DNA of 64,000 bases, taken from positions 2,790,001 to 2,854,000 of the forward strand of contig NZ_CP032757.1 in NCBI RefSeq assembly GCF_003641185.1, in the 5' to 3' direction. Each line of letters begins with the position of its first letter. Position 1 is the stretch's first letter. The notes under the pieces were generated by a model, which was not told the DNA's origin, did no database searches, and saw nothing but the letters and a program-made list of their open reading frames with translations. This document shows positions 21,993 through 30,234 of this stretch, piece after piece. The position numbers and the translations under genes are program-made. The DNA is from Lactiplantibacillus pentosus. GTDB lineage: Bacteria > Bacillota > Bacilli > Lactobacillales > Lactobacillaceae.

Positions 21993-23249
21993 TTACTTAA
22001 CACGCGCCAAGAAATAACGCTTTTTCCCGCGACGAACAATCACAAACTTACCATTAAAGGCAGTCGATGGATCGATTTCGGCATCCACATCCGTCACTTT
22101 TTCACCGTTAATCCGAATTGCGCCATTCTTCACGTCTTCACGAGCTTGCCGGCGTGATGGTTCGAACTTGGTTGCGTCCACTAACCACAAGATGATGTTT
22201 TGCTTTTCAGCCGTCACATCCGCAGAAGGCACACCTTTGAAACCTTGTTCGATTTCGTCAGCGGTCAAGTTCTGAACGTCACCCGTAAATAAAGCTTTGG
22301 TGATGTTTTCAGCTTCAACGACCGCTTCCTTGCCATGGACGAATTCCGTGACTTCTTCTGCTAAGCGACGTTGGGCTTCCCGCTTTTCAGGTGCAGTCTT
22401 AACGGTCTCAGCTAAACGGTCGATTTCTTCATGGCTCAAGAATGTGAAGTACTTGAGATACTTGACCACATCTCGGTCATCCTGATTGATCCAGAATTGG
22501 TAGAACTCGTATGGAGAGGTCCGTTCAGGGTTCAACCAGACAGCACCACCCGCGGTTTTACCAAACTTGGTCCCGTCAGCCTTCAATAGTAACGGAATCG
22601 TCAGTCCATAAGCCTTCGCGTCGTTACCTTCCAAACGATGAATCAAATCAGTTCCGGCAGTAATATTGCCCCACTGGTCAGCACCCCCAATCTGTAATTG
22701 GACGTGTTCTGCACGGTATAGGTGCAAGAAGTCGATTGATTGCAAGATTTGGTACGTAAATTCCGTGTATGAAATCCCGACTTCCAACCGACTCGCCACG
22801 ACTTCCTTGTTCAGCATGGTGTTCACACTGAACAACTTCCCGTAATCACGTAAAAAGTCTAATAATGAAATCTTTGATAACCAATCATAGTTATTGACGA
22901 TTGAAAAGTTTTCATCGGAACCGAACAGCTTATGCATCTGTGCGTTCAAGCCATCCTGATTATGTTTAACTTGGTCCATGGTCTGTAATTTACGTTCCGA
23001 ATTTTTACCTGATGGGTCCCCGATAGCACCAGTCCCACCACCAACGACGACGTATGGGTGATGTCCAGCTAACTGGAATCGTTTTAAAATCATGAATGGA
23101 ATCAAGTGCCCGATGTGCATACTATCACCAGTCGGGTCGATCCCACAGTATAACGAAACGGATTGGTTCTCAGTGAGTTCCTTCAAACCAGCTTCATCAG
23201 TCTGTTGGTTAATGGCGCCGCGCCATTTTAAATCATCAATAATATTCAT
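21993..23249 (-). CDS. tyrS: Tyrosyl-tRNA synthetase
   Basis: A 418-residue class Ic aminoacyl-tRNA synthetase that charges tRNA-Tyr in the cytoplasm. The HIGH signature is at residues 45-48 (SMHIGHL), the KMSKS counterpart is KFGKT at 228-232, and the tyrosine-binding segment 'YTEFTYQILQSIDF' and 'GGADQWGNITAG' are present. The last 65 residues are an S4-like RNA-binding domain (VKNGAIRINGEKVTD). Its length is normal. Expression is controlled by the T-box leader directly upstream. Confidence 0.97.
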   Translation of the reverse strand: MNIIDDLKWRGAINQQTDEAGLKELTENQSVSLYCGIDPTGDSMHIGHLIPFMILKRFQLAGHHPYVVVGGGTGAIGDPSGKNSERKLQTMDQVKHNQDGLNAQMHKLFGSDENFSIVNNYDWLSKISLLDFLRDYGKLFSVNTMLNKEVVASRLEVGISYTEFTYQILQSIDFLHLYRAEHVQLQIGGADQWGNITAGTDLIHRLEGNDAKAYGLTIPLLLKADGTKFGKTAGGAVWLNPERTSPYEFYQFWINQDDRDVVKYLKYFTFLSHEEIDRLAETVKTAPEKREAQRRLAEEVTEFVHGKEAVVEAENITKALFTGDVQNLTADEIEQGFKGVPSADVTAEKQNIILWLVDATKFEPSRRQAREDVKNGAIRINGEKVTDVDAEIDPSTAFNGKFVIVRRGKKRYFLARVK

Positions 23250-23282
23250 GCTGTTCCTCCTTAGTCGTTGTCCCGGATAAAA

Positions 23283-23525
23283 AGAAAAAACTCGTCCCTG
23301 TCTAAAAACAGGGACGAGTTTTCCGCGTTACCACCCAAGTTATCACCAAATGTGATCGCTCATTGATTCGTAACGGAAATCATCCGGCCAATGGCAGTTC
23401 ACGTTATGTAATTCATCCTCGACCACAGCTCGGTTCACACCAACCACCGAGTCGCTTAACTGTTGGGTCGACGACTACTAATTAACGATCACTACTTTTT
23501 AATTATTACCTGTCATCATAAGCCC
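23283..23525 (-). promoter_or_regulatory. T-box riboswitch leader of tyrS
   Basis: The minus-strand leader holds the conserved T-box sequence TGGGTGGTAACGCG (23337-23324), which pairs with the uncharged tRNA acceptor end. An intrinsic terminator follows: AACTCGTCCCTGT/ACAGGGACGAGTT plus T run, 23322-23285. A TAC triplet at 23410-23408 is in a suitable place to be the tyrosine specifier codon. This is the known class that senses uncharged tRNA and antiterminates. Confidence 0.92.
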
Positions 23526-23712
23526 TCGCTTGCCAAATGTCAATCACGTTTTGTCAGGTCCGTTCATTCAAGACTGAACTGAACAGCACGGCTGTAATTA
23601 GATGCCAAACTAACAAAACATCACCACAATCCAGCAAGTCAGCAACACTTATCACCAGTATCCCCACAACGGCATCGTCACAACTCAATTTGAACAGACA
23701 TTATTTCGTATC
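23526..23712. other. Gene-free stretch
   Basis: Spacer between the T-box leader and the secreted protein region. I see no gene or clear terminator in it. Confidence 0.4.
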
Positions 23713-23841
23713 TTAATCGCTCGGCATTGCCTGACGTGCTCGTCGGTCGGTGTCAAAATTGTCAATCACTTTGGCTCGTTTCAGACCATCAAAAAACATC
23801 AGCTCGTCATCGTTCCCATCCCATGACTGACTGATGTCCAT
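23713..23841 (-). CDS. Possible 42-residue acidic peptide
   Basis: A short frame beginning seven bases after the stop of the secreted protein: MDISQSWDGNDDELMFFDGL, then basic and charged residues to PSD. No ribosome site is visible, so it depends on reinitiation if translated. It may simply be chance. It has no recognisable family. Confidence 0.25.
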   Translation of the reverse strand: MDISQSWDGNDDELMFFDGLKRAKVIDNFDTDRRARQAMPSD

Positions 23842-23848
23842 AATTGAT

Positions 23849-24517
23849 TTAGTTGGTTTTAGCTTGTGCAGCAATCTTGATGACCGTATTGGCCTGTTGT
23901 CCTTGAACCTTGGAAACTTGGGCCCCATTTTGCCATTCCACGGAATTGGCTTGCCCATTTTGAGCAGTGTCGTAAACCGTGACCGAACCACTGGTGACAT
24001 TTTTAGCCGTCAAGTCTTGCTTTTGCAATTGCGTGTTGACTTGATCGGCAAACTTAGTCGGGTTCGTTGCAACGTCTTGGGTGTTCGCAATGGTTGTGAC
24101 GGACCAACTACCCGTGTTCCAGTGAACATAGACCTTGCCCATGGTGCCTTGAACCGTGGCTGAGGTGCCTGAGCTTAGCTTGACACTATCACCCTGCGTA
24201 TCAGCGACGGCACTGACTTGCTTGCTAGCATCGCTCGAATTGTTATAGTCAGTTTGACGATAAGTGGCCGTGGTCGAACTCGTGCCGGCCTTGGTGTACT
24301 TCACACTATAATTGCCTTTCGTCCCACTGGCAGCCGTCGCCTTCACCGTTTGATCGGTGCCTTTGACCGTCGTTGGTGCGGCAGTTTGGCTAACTGACGT
24401 GACTGTATCTGATGCCGCGTGCAACACATTCGTAACTGAAGGGGCTGCGAACAAGCCGACAACTAATATCCCAGTCGCGCTTGCAATGCCCAATTGAATC
24501 TTACGTTTAAAGTTCAT
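23849..24517 (-). CDS. Secreted protein, function unknown
   Basis: 222 residues from the ATG at 24517, chosen because CAGGAGGGT stands at proper distance; an in-frame ATG at 24547 lacks a ribosome site. A signal peptide (MNFKRKIQLGIASATGILVV, cleavage likely after LHA) is followed by a Ser/Thr/Ala-rich segment and a compact part with 'VQGTMGKVYVHWNTGSWSVT' and 'DLTAKNVTSGSVTVYDTAQNGQANSVEW'. No cysteine, no LPxTG and no membrane anchor appear, so it is probably released or held non-covalently. I do not recognise the family. Confidence 0.8.
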   Translation of the reverse strand: MNFKRKIQLGIASATGILVVGLFAAPSVTNVLHAASDTVTSVSQTAAPTTVKGTDQTVKATAASGTKGNYSVKYTKAGTSSTTATYRQTDYNNSSDASKQVSAVADTQGDSVKLSSGTSATVQGTMGKVYVHWNTGSWSVTTIANTQDVATNPTKFADQVNTQLQKQDLTAKNVTSGSVTVYDTAQNGQANSVEWQNGAQVSKVQGQQANTVIKIAAQAKTN

Positions 24518-24614
24518 ACAAAAATACCCTCCTGATTTATCCAACAATTTAAATCTTGACCACTGTTACACCTAATCTCAGTGCCATGATCCAGTCAGCT
24601 GCTTGAAGCAGCAT

Positions 24615-25880
24615 TCAACGACGAGTGTTCCGCATCGGTTTATGTACAGCATGGTTCTGCTTGACAACTCGCTGTTGACGATTGGTCCGAGCGCTACTTG
24701 ACCGCTTGGCACGGCTAACTCGCTTCAAACTTACAGTACGCCGCCGATTTTTAGACTTCGACCGTGAGCGACTTAAACGGTGCGCTCGTTTCGGCTTAGC
24801 AACGCGGTGCACCCGTTTGGACTTAGTCACGGTTTTACGTTTAGCGACCGGCATCGCCTTATGACGGACCGGCGCCACCGATTTCACCACCGGCTTGGTA
24901 GTGGCGCTTTTTACCAGTGGCTTCACTGAGTGCTGACTCGTTCGTGACTTGGTCGACCGCTGTTTTGATAACGACTTCAGACTGGTTCGCTTGGTCTGAT
25001 GCAACCGCTTGACTGCACGTGTCGACCGTACCACTGGCTTGACCCGTTGCTTGGCTGGCGTTGATTTAGTTGGCGACGACTGACTGTGCGTCGACGTAAC
25101 TGCCAACTTAATCACGGGATGACTTGGCCTTGTCGTCGGCCGTGGATGATACACCGCAACCGCGGGCGTGGTGGTTCGTTGACTGGAAACGTGGTGAACA
25201 ACTGCTTTAGTGGTTCCCAGCCACCATGAAACGGGGTGAACGCCCGTCATCACGCGACTGTTATCGACTGGTGCAGCTAATCCGGCCAGATGGTAACGGT
25301 CAGTATACTGCCACAACGCTGCCGGAACAATCGGTGGATTCCGCGTGATTGCGCCAATCCACTGCGCATCGAAACGCTGCCGCGCTTGATTGGCATACGT
25401 TAATGCAAAGGACGCGTACGAGTAAAAAATCAGCTTTTTCTTCGTCAACGACCGCATCTCGTGATACCAAGCGGCAACCGCCGCATTGGTCGATCCCGAA
25501 CGGACCGTGTCGACCTCAAAATCCAACGCATAAAAACGGGCGGCTTTATTCGAACGCGCATAGAAGGCCTGGGCCTCACGCCGCGCACTCGCTGCATCCG
25601 TGAATTGCGAGAAATCATACTCACCAAATGGAATACCATAACGCACGTACAGCGCCGTATTATTGACGGCGTCCCGATCCACGTAACCAATCCCATATTG
25701 GCGACGATTGATGACAAACAACACTTGCCCCTTCATCGCCTGAACCTGACTGGGCGTCAAACGGCCCTGCCACTCTGAGATATCAACGACGGCTTGCCCC
25801 TGCGCTTTTGCAGTGAGTCCCCCACTGAGACTAGTTGCAACAGCAACAACAACGACCCAACCTAACTTGCTAATCTTCAT
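24615..25880 (-). CDS. GH25-type lysozyme (muramidase) with long basic C-terminal tail
   Basis: 421 residues from the ATG at 25880, where AGAGGGG gives the ribosome site. A signal peptide ends near KAQG. Residues about 30-230 form a GH25 glycoside hydrolase domain that cuts peptidoglycan: 'VVDISEWQG' (Asp33), 'INRRQYGIGYVDRDAVNN' and the catalytic 'ALDFEVD' (Asp120, Glu122). 'AALWQYTDRYHLAG' closes the barrel. From about residue 235 the protein is a low-complexity tail very rich in Lys, Arg, Ser, Thr, Val and His, with no known binding repeat. The charge suggests electrostatic wall or teichoic-acid binding, which is inference. Two WalR-like boxes lie upstream. Confidence 0.87.
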   Translation of the reverse strand: MKISKLGWVVVVAVATSLSGGLTAKAQGQAVVDISEWQGRLTPSQVQAMKGQVLFVINRRQYGIGYVDRDAVNNTALYVRYGIPFGEYDFSQFTDAASARREAQAFYARSNKAARFYALDFEVDTVRSGSTNAAVAAWYHEMRSLTKKKLIFYSYASFALTYANQARQRFDAQWIGAITRNPPIVPAALWQYTDRYHLAGLAAPVDNSRVMTGVHPVSWWLGTTKAVVHHVSSQRTTTPAVAVYHPRPTTRPSHPVIKLAVTSTHSQSSPTKSTPAKQRVKPVVRSTRAVKRLHQTKRTSLKSLSKQRSTKSRTSQHSVKPLVKSATTKPVVKSVAPVRHKAMPVAKRKTVTKSKRVHRVAKPKRAHRLSRSRSKSKNRRRTVSLKRVSRAKRSSSARTNRQQRVVKQNHAVHKPMRNTRR

Positions 25881-26064
25881 GATGCGGCCCCTCTCCCCAT
25901 ACCTGAATCCGCAATAAAACAATGAAAGTTGTCAACGGCCCACTTCCCCAAGTTCGGCCATTAACCTGCTAGCAACAGTTTATTATAATCAATATTAACA
26001 TTCTTATCCTACCCAATCATAGGCCAATTTTAACGGAAAAGGACGTCAATTCGGTTTCATTTAA

Positions 26065-26081
26065 GTTACAGCTTGTTAACA
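26065..26081 (-). promoter_or_regulatory. WalR-like box upstream of GH25 lysozyme
   Basis: On the minus strand TGTTAA, five bases, TGTAAC: an exact match to the known WalR consensus TGTWAH-N5-TGTWAH, about 185 bases upstream of the lysozyme start. Confidence 0.55.
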
Positions 26082-26138
26082 ACCGACCTCCCCTATATGG
26101 TTAATAATATGAACAAGTCTGGAAACCCGGAGATGCTT

Positions 26139-26155
26139 GTTACAATCAGGTTACA
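26139..26155 (-). promoter_or_regulatory. Second WalR-like box upstream of GH25 lysozyme
   Basis: On the minus strand TGTAAC, five bases, TGTAAC: another exact consensus match, 74 bases from the first. Confidence 0.55.
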
Positions 26156-26348
26156 GCCGCCTATTTCGGTCACACGTCATTGAGAATTAGCGCCGATTTT
26201 GCCTGATTTGCGGTTATGTTTACCCGCTAATTGATCGTCGTTTTTATCCGCTGAGTTGGTGTTTATTTTGGCCCTTAACTTACCGCTACGTTTGCACGGT
26301 GACTGACCATTCAATTCCATCCTTCTCACTCCATGCTTCCACGGTAGC

Positions 26349-26395
26349 CAAAAAGGCCGCCCCAAGAATTAACGTTTCATTCTTGAGACGACCTT
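26349..26395 (-). terminator. Terminator after C39-like protease gene
   Basis: On the minus strand AAGGTCGTCTCAAGAAT pairs with ATTCTTGGGGCGGCCTT (G-U pairs), followed by TTTTGG. Confidence 0.8.
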
Positions 26396-26413
26396 AACTG
26401 GTCAATGATTATT

Positions 26414-27187
26414 TTAATGTGGCAAGGTTAACACGATGGCTTGCTTACCCATCTGATTATACGCCGCTTCGAAATTCTTCCAACTGACCGCTTGTTGCTT
26501 GTGGCCGTATGGATTGTTGATATAAATCACTTTCTTAGCACGATTGAACACGACGATCACAACGCTGTGCATATCATATGTAACCTTCACGGACCCTTGT
26601 GGCGTTTGCCAGGTCTGCATCGTGCTGACGGGCGCAAATGACGCCGTTGTAATCGTCCAAACTGGGCGTCCCAATTCTAATTGCTTCAGAACCGTGCTAA
26701 AGCTGGACCCCGTTAAGTCCTTAACGTGACTGGTCTCGGTCTTCGCCAATTGATAGATTGGTTTGTGATAAACACCCAAACCAGGCTGGTTGCCGGTAAT
26801 ATCGCCAACAAAGCCATAATTCGGATTCCCATGTTCCCCATCTGAATAAGTGAGTGGTACACTCGTAATCTTCGCCGCTAACTGATTCTTAGTCACGTTG
26901 ATATGCGCGTAATTCATCAACATCGTCAGTGATGTGACCTCACAACCATTATATAAACGTGGTGTTGTCATCTGATTGACCAACGGCACATTCAATTTAA
27001 CTTGATTGACCGTTTTCGGTTCCGATTGTGAACTAGATTCGGCTGCTTGGTTCGCTTGCCGATTCGTGAATGATGCGTCGATCCAGTCGGAAACCTGTGT
27101 ACTAGTGAATCCAATGACCCCCAAAAGCACCATGGCAATTATGAGTAGCGTCCAATTACGGCGCCGCTTACGTAAATGTCTTGGCAT
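26414..27187 (-). CDS. Membrane-anchored C39-like (papain-fold) peptidase
   Basis: 257 residues. A basic N-terminus and one membrane segment (about 12-29, WTLLIIAMVLLGVIGF) place the rest outside the cell. A linker rich in Ser, Gln and Ala precedes the C39-like peptidase domain, which runs from about 62 to the end. Catalytic Cys82 lies in 'LYNGCEVTSLTML', His207 in 'YDMHSVVIV', and the third residue is probably in 'YINNPYG' (224-228). Such proteins are common in Firmicutes and their substrates are unknown. It is a single gene with its own terminator. Confidence 0.88.
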   Translation of the reverse strand: MPRHLRKRRRNWTLLIIAMVLLGVIGFTSTQVSDWIDASFTNRQANQAAESSSQSEPKTVNQVKLNVPLVNQMTTPRLYNGCEVTSLTMLMNYAHINVTKNQLAAKITSVPLTYSDGEHGNPNYGFVGDITGNQPGLGVYHKPIYQLAKTETSHVKDLTGSSFSTVLKQLELGRPVWTITTASFAPVSTMQTWQTPQGSVKVTYDMHSVVIVVFNRAKKVIYINNPYGHKQQAVSWKNFEAAYNQMGKQAIVLTLPH

Positions 27188-27636
27188 CTGTTACCATCCG
27201 TTTCTCTAATTAATTTAATAAGCTCAGCTTACAAACGAGCTATGTAAGTATCATACCATGAAGTATTTCAGAAAACAGCTTTAATAAACGAAAGTTTTTC
27301 ACGTGGCTATCTTGCCAACGACACTTGCTTAGTTAAGATAATATGGTCGTCAGTCATCGAAACCGCGTGGTGCTTCTTGTTAATTGCTGTCAACGCGACC
27401 CGATTACCTAGATTCCCGGAAAATTAGAAAGGAACGCAACTACCACTGAAAATTTACATAAACCCGCACTACTTCCAGCGGTTTCAAGTGGGCTGTCTCT
27501 AAATTTTAGCCCTGGCGCGTTTTAGTCATGGCTCATAACAATCGTTGTGAAATTTTAATCAAAGTTACTATTGATTAAAGCGCTTTCTTCATTACAATAG
27601 TAGTAAAAGCTAATTAATCATTTTGTTAATGACTGC
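27188..27636. other. Divergent intergenic region
   Basis: About 450 bases between the C39-like gene and the YueI-like gene. No gene is seen. AAAGCGCTTTC near 27579 resembles half of a CcpA site, and ACAATAG near 27595 may be part of a promoter. Confidence 0.35.
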
Positions 27637-27653
27637 GAAAGGATTTGACCGAA

Positions 27654-28157
27654 ATGACACGCACTGATGACCAAATCGACAAACATTTACAATCCGCTCT
27701 GTTTGGGACCCCTGTCTTGCATCCTGATGAACAACACCGCAACCTCGGCACGTTTCATGAACGCATCGACCTCGGCATCACGTTCACACAGGCGCTGATG
27801 CGCGACTATTCAGCCGAACTGCAAACTGAGATGGACGCCCACCCCGACTACCAGTTGTTACTACACGGCCTCCTTGATGAGGACATATTGAATCGGTATA
27901 TCAAACTCGCCAATCAACAACAAATCCGATTCGCGATTCGCAACGATTTAATGTACCAGCATACCCCGACTAGCCTTGCCGTGGCCCTGGTCGCCAATGA
28001 CGCCATCAATCCGGCGACAATCGATATTGACGAGCGATTTCCGTTGCCACCCTTGAGCACGACCACCCCGCTGTCCCATGACCTATTGCTGGACCATATC
28101 CATCAACACCTTGAACGCAACCGGCAACTGTTTAACGGTCGGCACCATTTAATTTGA
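27654..28157 (+). CDS. YueI family protein (DUF1694)
   Basis: 167 residues from the ATG at 27654; GAAAGGA is ten bases away, while a TTG at 27645 would be too close to it. The family signs are the opening 'DQIDKHLQSALFGTPVLHPDEQHRNLGTFHERI', the central 'YQLLLHGLLDEDILNRYIKLANQQQIRFAIRND' and 'TSLAVALVANDAIN'. Members are small cytoplasmic proteins of unknown function, widespread in lactobacilli and bacilli. An imperfect CcpA-like palindrome lies about 70 bases upstream. Confidence 0.85.
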   Translation: MTRTDDQIDKHLQSALFGTPVLHPDEQHRNLGTFHERIDLGITFTQALMRDYSAELQTEMDAHPDYQLLLHGLLDEDILNRYIKLANQQQIRFAIRNDLMYQHTPTSLAVALVANDAINPATIDIDERFPLPPLSTTTPLSHDLLLDHIHQHLERNRQLFNGRHHLI

Positions 28158-28194
28158 GCGCAGTTAAAAAGTTTCAAAACACCATCCCAACTAA

Positions 28195-28246
28195 ACAACG
28201 CACCCCTTGAGCGGTTCAATCAATAATCGTTCACGGGGTGCGTTGT
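28195..28246 (+). terminator. Terminator-like hairpin after the YueI-like gene
   Basis: ACAACGCACCCC pairs with GGGGTGCGTTGT around a loop with a further short GAACG/CGTTC-like pairing. There is no good T run, so termination is uncertain. Confidence 0.5.
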
Positions 28247-28292
28247 GCACTGGCGACTAATCACGTTACCCATACGCCAAATGATGAAAATA

Positions 28293-29246
28293 CGTATCGT
28301 GCTAGTTATTTGTCATGATTTATGGTTAATACGTGCCAAGTTGGCGTCCTGTTCGTCAGCCAATGGACGTCTTAGTCCGACTTCCGGGGCCGGCTGACAA
28401 TTGCTGGAACGTGAGCCGACATCGATTTGAACTCACGCAGAAGACCACTGCGCAATTTCAAATACGAGTCTTATTCTAAGCCGGAAGCAGCCCACTTCCA
28501 GCTAAGAATAATTTGGCTACTGAGCATTGTCCGCCGCCCCCCTCCAGTCGGGAAGCCGTTCGAATGGCGGATGAACGGCCACCTATCTGGGTGCAATTGA
28601 CCACTAAATATTAGGAGACAGGTCCTTTGAGCAACCTTTTTTAATCGATATTGATGCTGCCTTATGACATTTTGGTACTGAGAAGATTACTGAATATGAT
28701 CGCCGGATATTGGTCTTGAATTTTGTCGATAAAATTACTTCCGTTTAGAATCAACGACATTGCTATCTCAAACGACTAGAGAAAATTCTGACAAGTTCAG
28801 TCAAGCTACTTGTCAGAAGCCTTAAAGCTTGGGTAAAAAAGTTAACTATTGTTAGAACCAGTCTGACAGTTCAATATCAAAATTCCCTTGTACCAAGGAA
28901 CCAACGATCAATCCATCAAAAGTTGAGTGCGCACACATCTGCCTTTTGAATACCATCCCGGCTGGAAAGTGTTTCTGACAATGCTCAGCGATGAAATTTC
29001 ACTTAGCAAGCGTCTTTTGCTTGGTTAGTGAAAGACCAGTATTTAAGACGTGGGTTGTCGGCTTAAATCTGTGTCCATCGCGTTCCAGCGTTGTCAGAAA
29101 TACCTGGAAGCCGGTGTAGGACGAACAAAACGACAGCTTTACGCTAACTCGCTTTGTTTCCAGCGGTTCTTAGCTGGCAGCACTTGAACCCCAAAAATAG
29201 CATGATTTAACCATCTTTAAAGCTAAAGAAAAACTAATGCAACATG
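28293..29246 (-). mobile_element. Structured repeat element, copy A (954 bp)
   Basis: First of four diverged copies of a non-coding element, in the opposite orientation to the other three. The left end has the terminal repeat in the form CGTATCGTGCTAGTTA; the right end is worn (AAACTAATGCAACATG). It keeps both arm systems: the long-range stem GGTATTTCTGACAACGCT with its partner near 28970-28990, and the three-way arm at 28388-28550. It holds the intact TTTCACTAACCAAGC hairpin. There is no open frame of note. Its right end abuts the stop codon of the DUF554 gene (29249). Confidence 0.8.
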
Positions 29247-29248
29247 TT

Positions 29249-29929
29249 TTAGAATATCAATTGCATTACACTAATCACAAGCGGTGGAATCAACAACGAT
29301 GGCAACAAGTTGAGTGTACTAAACTGCTTGATTTTCAGCAGGCCAAGACCGGATGCTAAGATCAGAATCCCACCAACAATCGTGATTTCGTTGAGTATTA
29401 CCGTACTCAGTGCGCCTTTTAACAGCAACGCCAGCACATAAATACTGCCTTGCCAACAAAATAACACCACGGCGGCCAATGCAATGCCAAAGCCAAAGGT
29501 CGACGCTAAAACGATCGACGTGATCCCATCCAGCATCCCATTGGTGAACAAAAAGGTGTAGTCGTGCTTCAAAGCAGCTTCAATCGGTCCCAGAATCGAC
29601 AATGAGCCAATGCAATACAACAAGATGGCCGTGGCCAGTCCTTCAGCTAAATTGCCACCAGCCAGCCGGCCCACCAACCGGTCAAAGCGGCCCTGAATAT
29701 CTAGTGCTTGCCCAATCAGGCCACCAACTGCCAGGCTGACGATGAATAGCACCGGATACTTGCTTTGCGGCATCCGCTGAACAACCGCATTGATTCCAAT
29801 CACACAAGCCGCTAATCCCAGCCCCTGAATCAAAATATCGTGATAGGCTGGTTTGATCCCTTTTTTAAAGAAATAGCCAACGATACATCCGGCCAAAATC
29901 ATGCCAGTATTGAAAAACGTCCCAATCAT
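29249..29929 (-). CDS. DUF554 family membrane protein
   Basis: 226 residues from the ATG at 29929, preceded by GGAGGAGTGAG. It has about seven membrane segments and the family opening 'MIGTFFNTGMILAGCIVGYFFKKGI', with 'LGLAACVIGI', 'GGLIGQALDIQGR' and 'DGITSIVLASTFGFGI'. DUF554 proteins are probable transporters of unknown substrate. The gene stands alone, and its 3' end lies against repeat element copy A with no separate terminator visible. Confidence 0.87.
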   Translation of the reverse strand: MIGTFFNTGMILAGCIVGYFFKKGIKPAYHDILIQGLGLAACVIGINAVVQRMPQSKYPVLFIVSLAVGGLIGQALDIQGRFDRLVGRLAGGNLAEGLATAILLYCIGSLSILGPIEAALKHDYTFLFTNGMLDGITSIVLASTFGFGIALAAVVLFCWQGSIYVLALLLKGALSTVILNEITIVGGILILASGLGLLKIKQFSTLNLLPSLLIPPLVISVMQLIF

Positions 29930-30154
29930 GTCCTCACTCCTCCGTATCTCAATTATTATCCTCATTTATTTTTTCATAATTGCTAACAAAATTAAATCCA
30001 ATCTGACAACCAGTAACACTCAATAATTGACCAATATGCGACCAATTAGACGGTCAAACTATTGGCTTGCATGGTGCCGTTGAGCTGATTAGGCTGCAGA
30101 TCACAATAATCATCGCACTTAAGGTAACCACCGTATTTAAGGGAATCCAGATAT
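29930..30154. other. Gene-free stretch upstream of DUF554
   Basis: No convincing gene. It should hold the promoter of the DUF554 gene on the minus strand, but I see no strong -35/-10 pair. Confidence 0.35.
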
Positions 30155-30203
30155 TAAATGGCACGACAACGCCCAGTTCACCAGGCAATTGTCGTGCCAT
30201 TTG
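30155..30203 (-). terminator. Terminator after dicarboxylate symporter
   Basis: AAATGGCACGACAA and TTGTCGTGCCATTT are perfect complements around a loop of about 19 bases. Weak T run on the minus strand. Confidence 0.7.
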
Positions 30204-30234
30204 AAATTACTGAATTAATCGGTCGCAATCGCCC

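Noticed and set aside
26177..26365. 62-residue frame on the minus strand
   Set aside because: It begins inside the terminator of the C39-like gene, has no ribosome site and no similarity I recognise.
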